Notes under the pieces: generated by a model
Seen by the model: only the letters and a program-made list of their open reading frames with translations
What the model was told of the DNA's origin: nothing
Database searches by the model: none
Program-made: the position numbers and the translations under genes
Part shown: positions 59,143-64,000 of the stretch, in pieces
How the letters are laid out: each line of letters begins with the position of its first letter
Numbering within the stretch: position 1 is the stretch's first letter
Assembly (NCBI RefSeq): GCF_000161795.2
Contig: NZ_CP006882.1
Coordinates: 1,612,001-1,676,000 of the forward strand
DNA length: 64,000 nucleotides
Source: Synechococcus sp. WH 8109
Lineage (GTDB): Bacteria; Cyanobacteriota; Cyanobacteriia; PCC-6307; Cyanobiaceae
Direction of reading: 5' to 3'

Positions 59143-59508
59143 TTAGGGACACACCTGCTCAGGGGCCATGGAGTTGGGATGACGGCTGTACCACCACTCC
59201 TGCAGATCCCGGCTGAAACGAACGGAGAACAGGGTCAGCACGGTGGGTGTGGGTCGGCCCCCTGGCTGCAGCAGTTCCACGGCGTAGGAGGGGCAACGCC
59301 GGGCCGCAAGGTCGGGAACAAAACGCCGTCCGATCCTTCGCCAGCTCGGCTCTTTGCTGCGCCAGGCCAGACGACAACAGGGCCAGGGCAGTTCTTCGCG
59401 GTCAAACAACCGGCAACAGGGCCCGATGACGCGGAAGCTGTACTGACCACCTGGGCTGGTGTGAACGCTGCCGGGCTCCAGAAGATCGTCGACTTCGGGG
59501 CGGCTCAC
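59143..59508 (-). CDS. Conserved hypothetical protein, 121 aa
   Basis: 121 residues from GTG at 59508 (SRPEVDDLLEPGSVHTSPGG follows). Contains YSFRVIGPCCRLFDREELPW, RRIGRRFVPDLAARRCPSYA and a C-terminal WYSRHPNSM. Several cysteines in spaced pairs might bind metal or form disulfides. The longer frame to 59586 runs into the petF terminator, so the GTG is preferred. No family recognised. Confidence 0.7.
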   Translation of the reverse strand: MSRPEVDDLLEPGSVHTSPGGQYSFRVIGPCCRLFDREELPWPCCRLAWRSKEPSWRRIGRRFVPDLAARRCPSYAVELLQPGGRPTPTVLTLFSVRFSRDLQEWWYSRHPNSMAPEQVCP

Positions 59509-59550
59509 GGCAGGAGAAGACAAGGGACACGCATGGAAGACGACCAGACC

Positions 59551-59578
59551 AAAAAAAACCACCCCCGCAGGGGTGGTT
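59551..59578 (-). terminator. Rho-independent terminator of petF
   Basis: On the minus strand aaccacccc-tgcg-ggggtggtt followed by eight T; a 9-bp stem 30 bp after the petF stop. Confidence 0.9.
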
Positions 59579-59607
59579 GAGGACACGTCCAGTTGAAGGA
59601 CAGAGGC

Positions 59608-59907
59608 TCAATAGAGCTCTTCTTCGGCGTGGGTCTTGATAGTGCAGTCGCTGGTGGGGTAGGCGACACAGGTCAGCACGAAACCAGCTTCGATCTGGTC
59701 ATCGTCCAGGAAGCTCTGGTCGGACTGGTCGACGGTGCCAGCGGTGATCTTGCCGGCGCAGGTGGAGCAAGCGCCAGCGCGGCAGGAGTATGGGAGGTCG
59801 ATGCCCTGCTCTTCAGCAGCGTCGAGGATGTACTGGTCGTCGGGCACTTCGATGGTCTTGTTCAGACCTTCGCTCTCGGAGACCAGGGTGACCTTGTAGG
59901 AAGCCAT
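59608..59907 (-). CDS. petF: [2Fe-2S] plant-type ferredoxin
   Basis: 99-residue photosynthetic ferredoxin. [20 protein letters not shown] starts the protein; the cluster ligands lie in [20 protein letters not shown] and [12 protein letters not shown]. The length and the Ser/Ala residues around the cluster are typical of PetF (Fd1). It accepts electrons from photosystem I. ATG at 59907, its own terminator downstream; likely monocistronic. Confidence 0.97.
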   Translation of the reverse strand: MASYKVTLVSESEGLNKTIEVPDDQYILDAAEEQGIDLPYSCRAGACSTCAGKITAGTVDQSDQSFLDDDQIEAGFVLTCVAYPTSDCTIKTHAEEELY

Positions 59908-60034
59908 GATTGATGAATGCGTACAGGGTTCCGGAAAACCCGGTCCTGCAGAACGCCACATTTTTACTTCAAATAGGTGCTCAACCTGACGATTCCGGGG
60001 CCACTGGGGAGGAGGACCAATCGGAGACCCCACT

Positions 60035-60055
60035 CCGATAAGCCAGGCTTATCGG
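60035..60055 (-). terminator. Perfect hairpin at the prmA stop codon
   Basis: ccgataagc-cag-gcttatcgg: a 9-bp perfect stem with a 3-nt loop that includes the prmA TAA (60051-60049). No T-run follows on the minus strand, so it may be a 3'-end stabiliser rather than a canonical terminator. Confidence 0.5.
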
Positions 60056-60936
60056 CGGCGGATCTCCAGCAGCCCCCAGCGGCCCTGTGCCGCCTCGGCG
60101 GTGACCAACCAGCCCAAGCCCCCGAGGACCTCCTTCAGGCGCGGCGCCTGATCCACCAGAAGCCCACTGAGCAGAGCGCGCCCATCGGGCTGAAGCAGCC
60201 CCTCGAAACCCGGGGAGAGGGCTTCAATCACCGGGGCCAGGATGTTGCAGAGCAGCAGGTCAACGCGGCGGGGCGCGAGCAGCTCGCTCAGGGTCTCCAC
60301 AGAACCTAGAGCGACCTGAAGCTCAGCCTCCGATCGGTCGTTGAGGCTGCGGTTGTCCGCCGTGGCACGCACCGCCAGGGAATCGGTGTCAGCGGCCACC
60401 ACCGACTCCGCCCCCAGACCCAGCGCAGCGAGGCCCAGCACCCCGCTGCCGCAGCCCAGATCGGCCACAAGCCCCCCCACCGGAGGCGACTGCTCCAAAG
60501 CTTCCAGGCAGAGCCTTGTGGTGGGGTGGCTTCCGGTGCCAAAGGCACTGCCGGGATCCATCTTGATCACCAACCGGTCGGCATGCTCCGGCGGAACCTC
60601 CAGCCAAGCCGGCAGGATCAACAACCCCGTACCGACAGGATCGGCCTGCCAGTGCTGTTTCCAGCTGAGGCTCCAATCCTCGTCCGCCACATCATCCCAG
60701 TGCCCATCGGGCAGGCTGAGTCCAAATGGCTCCGCCAGCGGCATCAGGCTGGCGATCAGCTCCTGCCGCTGAGGCTCCGGCCACTCCGGCTTCGGGAGCC
60801 AGACCAACAGCGTCTTGCGATCAGGCGTTTCCGGCGCATGCTGCACCGCATGGCGATGCAGCCCCAGATCCGTCAGTTTCCAAACCAGCGATTCCTCCAG
60901 CTCCGAAGGACACGGGAGTGTGAGACGCCACCACAT
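60049..60936 (-). CDS. prmA: Ribosomal protein L11 methyltransferase
   Basis: 295-residue PrmA, trimethylating L11. Signature DPGSAFGTGSHPTTRLCLEA, SAM site LVADLGCGSGVLGLAALGLG, and NILAPVIEALSPGFEGLLQP. The ATG overlaps the serA stop by one base, so serA-prmA form a coupled pair. The stop codon lies within a perfect hairpin. Confidence 0.95.
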   Translation of the reverse strand: MWWRLTLPCPSELEESLVWKLTDLGLHRHAVQHAPETPDRKTLLVWLPKPEWPEPQRQELIASLMPLAEPFGLSLPDGHWDDVADEDWSLSWKQHWQADPVGTGLLILPAWLEVPPEHADRLVIKMDPGSAFGTGSHPTTRLCLEALEQSPPVGGLVADLGCGSGVLGLAALGLGAESVVAADTDSLAVRATADNRSLNDRSEAELQVALGSVETLSELLAPRRVDLLLCNILAPVIEALSPGFEGLLQPDGRALLSGLLVDQAPRLKEVLGGLGWLVTAEAAQGRWGLLEIRRR

Positions 60937-62522
60937 CAGAGCGTGACCGGGTGTGCTTCCTGAATGCCATCGATTGCCGTGATCGTCTGCAGCAGATCGG
61001 CTGGGATCGGATCATCGATGCTGAGCACCATCACTGCATCGCCGCGCACGATTTTGCGGCCCACTTGCATGGAGGCGATGTTGACGTTGTGTTCTCCCAG
61101 CAGAGAGCCCAGGTGACCAATGATTCCGGGCATGTCCCGGTGTCGGGTGAACAACATGTGGCTGCTGGGAGTCACATTCACCGGGAAGGCATCAATGCTG
61201 GTGATGCGCAGATCGCCATCGGCAAAAACAGCACCGGTGACGCTGCGGCTGCCCTGATCGCCACGGGTGGTGATCTGAAGTGAGCCACCGGCAAAGTCGC
61301 GGCTGCTCTCATCCTTCACCTCCAGCACCTGAATGCCGCGGGCCTTGGCCTCGAGAGAGGCATTCACGAAGTTGATGCTGTCACCAAGGCCAGCACTGAG
61401 CAGACCCTTCAGGGCAGCAATCACCAGAGGCTGGGAGGGATGGCTGGCGAATTCACCTTGCAAGCGCAGTTCCATCTCCTTCACATGACCGCCCGCCAGC
61501 TGACTGACGAGCAGACCGACGGTCTCGGCGAGCTGGAGATGGGGCTTGAGCCGCTCCATGATCTCAGCGCTGAGACCGGGAATGTTGACCGCACTGCGAG
61601 CCGGCAGACCCAGCAGCACATCACGGATCTGCTCCGCCACATCGATCGCCACATTCTCCTGGGCCTCTTCCGTCGATGCACCGAGGTGGGGCGTCAGCAC
61701 CAGACCACGCTCCACCGCCCGCAGGGGGGAGTCTTCCGCCAGGGGCTCACTGGCGTACACATCCAGGCCCGCACCGGCGATCACACCGTTGTTAATGGCT
61801 TCAGCGATCGCCTCTTCATCCACCACGCCGCCGCGGGCACAGTTCACGATCCGCGCCGTGGGCTTCATTGTGCGCAGCAGCTCCGCATTCACCAGGTTCT
61901 CGGTGTCCTTGGTTCGCGGGATGTGCAGGGTGACGTAGTCGGCGGTGCGGAACAGCTCATCCAGCTCCAGCAGCTTCACCTGCATCCGTTGAGCCCGGTC
62001 AGCGGCAATGAAGGGGTCGTAGGCGATCACCTCCATGCCCATGGCCTGGGCAACCCGGGCGATGTGGGTTCCGATCTTGCCGAGACCGACCACCCCCAGC
62101 GTTTTTTTGTAGAGCTCGTTGCCTACATATTTCTTGCGGTCCCACTTACCTGCCTGCATGCCGCCATGGGCCTGAGGAATGTGCCGCGAGAGGGTCAGCA
62201 TCATCGCCAGAGCGTGCTCTGCAGCAGCGATGGTGTTGCCCTCTGGCGAGTTCACCACCAGCACACCCCGCTGGGTGGCCGCAGGCACATCAACGTTGTC
62301 GACGCCGACGCCGGCGCGGCCGATGATTTTGAGACGGCTCGCCGCCGCGATCACCGCTGCGGTCACCTGGGTGCCGGACCGGATCATCAATCCGTCGTAC
62401 TCACCGATGATCCCGATCAGCTCCTCCTCCGAGAGGCCGGTGCGCTGATCCACCTGCGCCACTTGGCCAAGGATGTCGATCCCGGCCTGGTCGATCGGAT
62501 CGGAGACAAGAACTTTCGTCAT
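60936..62522 (-). CDS. serA: D-3-phosphoglycerate dehydrogenase
   Basis: 528-residue long-form SerA, first step of serine synthesis. [20 protein letters not shown] opens it, [20 protein letters not shown] and [20 protein letters not shown] bind [23 protein letters not shown] and [20 protein letters not shown] carry catalytic residues. A C-terminal ACT domain ([20 protein letters not shown]) is present. The ATG at 62522 matches the family; the frame is open to 62591. Confidence 0.97.
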   Translation of the reverse strand: MTKVLVSDPIDQAGIDILGQVAQVDQRTGLSEEELIGIIGEYDGLMIRSGTQVTAAVIAAASRLKIIGRAGVGVDNVDVPAATQRGVLVVNSPEGNTIAAAEHALAMMLTLSRHIPQAHGGMQAGKWDRKKYVGNELYKKTLGVVGLGKIGTHIARVAQAMGMEVIAYDPFIAADRAQRMQVKLLELDELFRTADYVTLHIPRTKDTENLVNAELLRTMKPTARIVNCARGGVVDEEAIAEAINNGVIAGAGLDVYASEPLAEDSPLRAVERGLVLTPHLGASTEEAQENVAIDVAEQIRDVLLGLPARSAVNIPGLSAEIMERLKPHLQLAETVGLLVSQLAGGHVKEMELRLQGEFASHPSQPLVIAALKGLLSAGLGDSINFVNASLEAKARGIQVLEVKDESSRDFAGGSLQITTRGDQGSRSVTGAVFADGDLRITSIDAFPVNVTPSSHMLFTRHRDMPGIIGHLGSLLGEHNVNIASMQVGRKIVRGDAVMVLSIDDPIPADLLQTITAIDGIQEAHPVTL

Positions 62523-62628
62523 CGAAAGGCGCAGAACTGCCGCGCTGAACTGTAGAGATCGACATCCACCACCCCCTCCAGTTCGAAGCACAGGGTTCAG
62601 AATTCAGCGCATTGGATCTAAATGCCCC

Positions 62629-63129
62629 ATGCCCGTCTGTGTGATGGTGATGGCCGACGCTCCTGCGGCGGAAGGCCTGACCCAGCGGCTCCGGGACACC
62701 GATCTGCCGCTGCTGAAGTGTCTGACGATCCCCCCAGATGGTGATGCCATCGACAAGGTTGCCCTGCTGAACCCCAACCTCACGCGCCAACAGCGGCAGA
62801 GGGGAATGGCCCGCTGGCTGATGCCCTTCGGTTTCCTGGCAGGGGTCACCTTCACCAAAATCACCACTCTCACCACCTTCGCCAGCTTTGGTCCCTGGGG
62901 TGAAACCCTGATCGCCGGCCTGCTGGGCATGGGCTCCGGCCTGATGGGGAGCTACGCCGCAGCCGCCAGCGTGGATTCAGACAACGATGCAGGCGTGCGG
63001 ATCCTGCGCAACCGCCGCGACGAAGGACGCTGGCTGGTGCTGCTGGAAACGCCCAATGGCATCGAGGCCCCCTGGCAGGTGATTCAAAAATCACGGCCGC
63101 AGCAGGTGGTTCGCCTCGACGACCTGTGA
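62629..63129 (+). CDS. Hypothetical membrane protein, 166 aa
   Basis: 166 residues, with two hydrophobic spans near residues 60-110 (WLMPFGFLAGVTFTKITTLT; LIAGLLGMGSGLMGSYAAAA) flanked by polar domains. It starts MPVCVMVMADAPAAEGLTQR. Stop and the next ATG share one base, coupling it to the S4-domain gene. No family is recognised. Divergent from serA. Confidence 0.75.
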   Translation: MPVCVMVMADAPAAEGLTQRLRDTDLPLLKCLTIPPDGDAIDKVALLNPNLTRQQRQRGMARWLMPFGFLAGVTFTKITTLTTFASFGPWGETLIAGLLGMGSGLMGSYAAAASVDSDNDAGVRILRNRRDEGRWLVLLETPNGIEAPWQVIQKSRPQQVVRLDDL

Positions 63130-63905
63130 TGCTGCCTCGGGAGGAGCTGCTGGCGGGGACCCAGAACCCGGAAGGGCTGACGGCGCTGGTCGATCTCGCG
63201 GAGCAGGTGTTGCGCACCTGGCAACCGGCCTGGAGTCCCTTCCTCAGCGCACCACTGCGGGAGGAAGCCTTGGCGCGGTTGGGCAACCTCAGTGAATTGA
63301 CCTGGATCAGTGATGGCGGCTATCCAGACGCCGAACGCCAACGACTACTTTGCCACCGCCGCGACGACAGCCCTGATTCAGGGGCCCCGACTCAAGGCCT
63401 GCTGATCGAAGGCAATTTCCTCTTCGACCCCCTATCGCCCGACGACCTGCGCGAGGCATTGCAGCTTATGGGCGTGAACGCAGACAAAATCGGCGATCTC
63501 TGGGTGCGAGGCGATCGCGGCGGGCAAGGGGTCTGCACCCCCAGCGCTGCCGAAGCCCTGCATGGCCGCCTGGGGGCCGTACGCAAGGTGGAGATTCGCT
63601 GCGAATCCCTCCCCATAGAGCAGTTGCAGCAGCCTGTCAAACGCAGCGTCCGCACCCTGCAGACGGTGGAGGCCTCCTGTCGCCTGGATGCGATTGCATC
63701 GGCAGGATTCGGGCTGTCCCGAGCCAAGATCGTGACCCACGTCAAAGCTGGGCGTCTACGGCTCAACTGGGGCAACGTGCGTCAAGCCAGCCGTGAACTG
63801 GTGGTGGGCGACCGGCTGCAGCTGCAGGATCGCGGCTCGGTGGAAGTGCTCTCGCTCACCCGCACCAAAAGGGAGCGCTGGCGCGTTGAACTGCGCCGCA
63901 GTTGA
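63129..63905 (+). CDS. Photosystem II S4-domain (YlmH-like) RNA-binding protein
   Basis: 258 residues, C-terminal S4 domain at RLDAIASAGFGLSRAKIVTH, then VKAGRLRLNWGNVRQASREL. The N-terminal region has ADKIGDLWVRGDRGGQGVCT and other YlmH-type features. YlmH is a cell-division-linked, ribosome-associated protein in Firmicutes; cyanobacterial homologues carry the photosystem II S4 label. The ATG at 63129 or a GTG one codon earlier is the start. Confidence 0.9.
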   Translation: MLPREELLAGTQNPEGLTALVDLAEQVLRTWQPAWSPFLSAPLREEALARLGNLSELTWISDGGYPDAERQRLLCHRRDDSPDSGAPTQGLLIEGNFLFDPLSPDDLREALQLMGVNADKIGDLWVRGDRGGQGVCTPSAAEALHGRLGAVRKVEIRCESLPIEQLQQPVKRSVRTLQTVEASCRLDAIASAGFGLSRAKIVTHVKAGRLRLNWGNVRQASRELVVGDRLQLQDRGSVEVLSLTRTKRERWRVELRRS

Positions 63906-63978
63906 GTTGAGCTGCCCATCAGCTGCTACTGTTCTGCCTCGATCGGTGAAATCACAAGATTTCAACCTGATCGAGGCC

Positions 63979-64000
63979 GGGCGATTAGCTCAGGGGTAGA
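63979..64000 (+). tRNA. tRNA gene (5' part only)
   Basis: gggcgattagctcaggggtaga: a 7-nt acceptor strand (gggcgat), linker and D-arm (gctcaggggtaga) of a tRNA running off the right edge. The anticodon lies outside the window, so the isotype is not callable; valine is a guess only. Confidence 0.75.

Overview
The window looks like a piece of a marine Synechococcus chromosome. The protein families are cyanobacterial throughout: an rpoB-rpoC1 split RNA polymerase, the kaiABC clock, NblS, PsbV, a plant-type [2Fe-2S] ferredoxin, and DUF3086, DUF3119, DUF1825, DUF3104 and DUF3493 proteins. The sequence is GC-rich, intergenic gaps are short, and the gene order (rplU-rpmA divergent from kaiA-kaiB-kaiC; nblS beside purD; an lpx-bamA block) is one I associate with the high-GC marine clade. 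This assignment rests on recognising families and synteny, not on a database search.

Layout. 1-9.4 kb: rpsT-tatD-rpoB-rpoC1 on the minus strand, hisD, rpiA, an HtrA protease and a decayed solute-binding-protein gene. 9.5-16.6 kb: the rimP-nusA-ylxR-infB translation/transcription cluster, followed by an acidic repeat-containing membrane protein whose 3' end is antisense to a DUF3493 gene. 16.6-19.8 kb: tRNA-Thr, then a loose region with a solute-binding-like protein, an sdhB remnant, an SPFH protein and several mini-proteins. 19.8-28.6 kb: gluQ, HU, a degenerate metallo-beta-lactamase-fold protein, glgX, tRNA-Gly, a coupled GPH transporter-MlaE-DUF3119 operon, DUF3086 and plsY, which has an antitoxin-like remnant fused in frame upstream. 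28.7-34.9 kb: pyrF, tyrS, DUF1825, a LuxR-type regulator, a coupled HhH and GIY-YIG pair and pepA. 34.9-37.3 kb: an islet of very small genes, hairpins and spacer DNA. 37.3-46.5 kb: msrA, lpxB, lpxA, fabZ, lpxC, bamA, purC and a helical-repeat-like exported protein on the minus strand, with purD divergent. 46.5-52.2 kb: nblS and the clock genes, where kaiA is frameshifted, then rplU-rpmA. 52.2-64 kb: a methyltransferase, truB, a YebC-family regulator, a Nif11-like mini-protein, nagB, a SpoIID-domain protein, rnz, psbV, petF, prmA, serA, a membrane protein, an S4-domain protein and the start of a tRNA gene.

How the genes work together. Most of the window is housekeeping: transcription and translation machinery, outer-membrane and lipid A biogenesis, purine/pyrimidine/histidine/serine synthesis, glycogen breakdown and electron transfer. 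The accessory signal lies in three decaying genes (solute-binding protein, sdhB, kaiA), the antitoxin-plsY junction and the small-gene islet. I did not find a CRISPR array, transposase, prophage or complete defence system. The most consequential observation is the one-base lesion in kaiA, upstream of apparently intact kaiB and kaiC.
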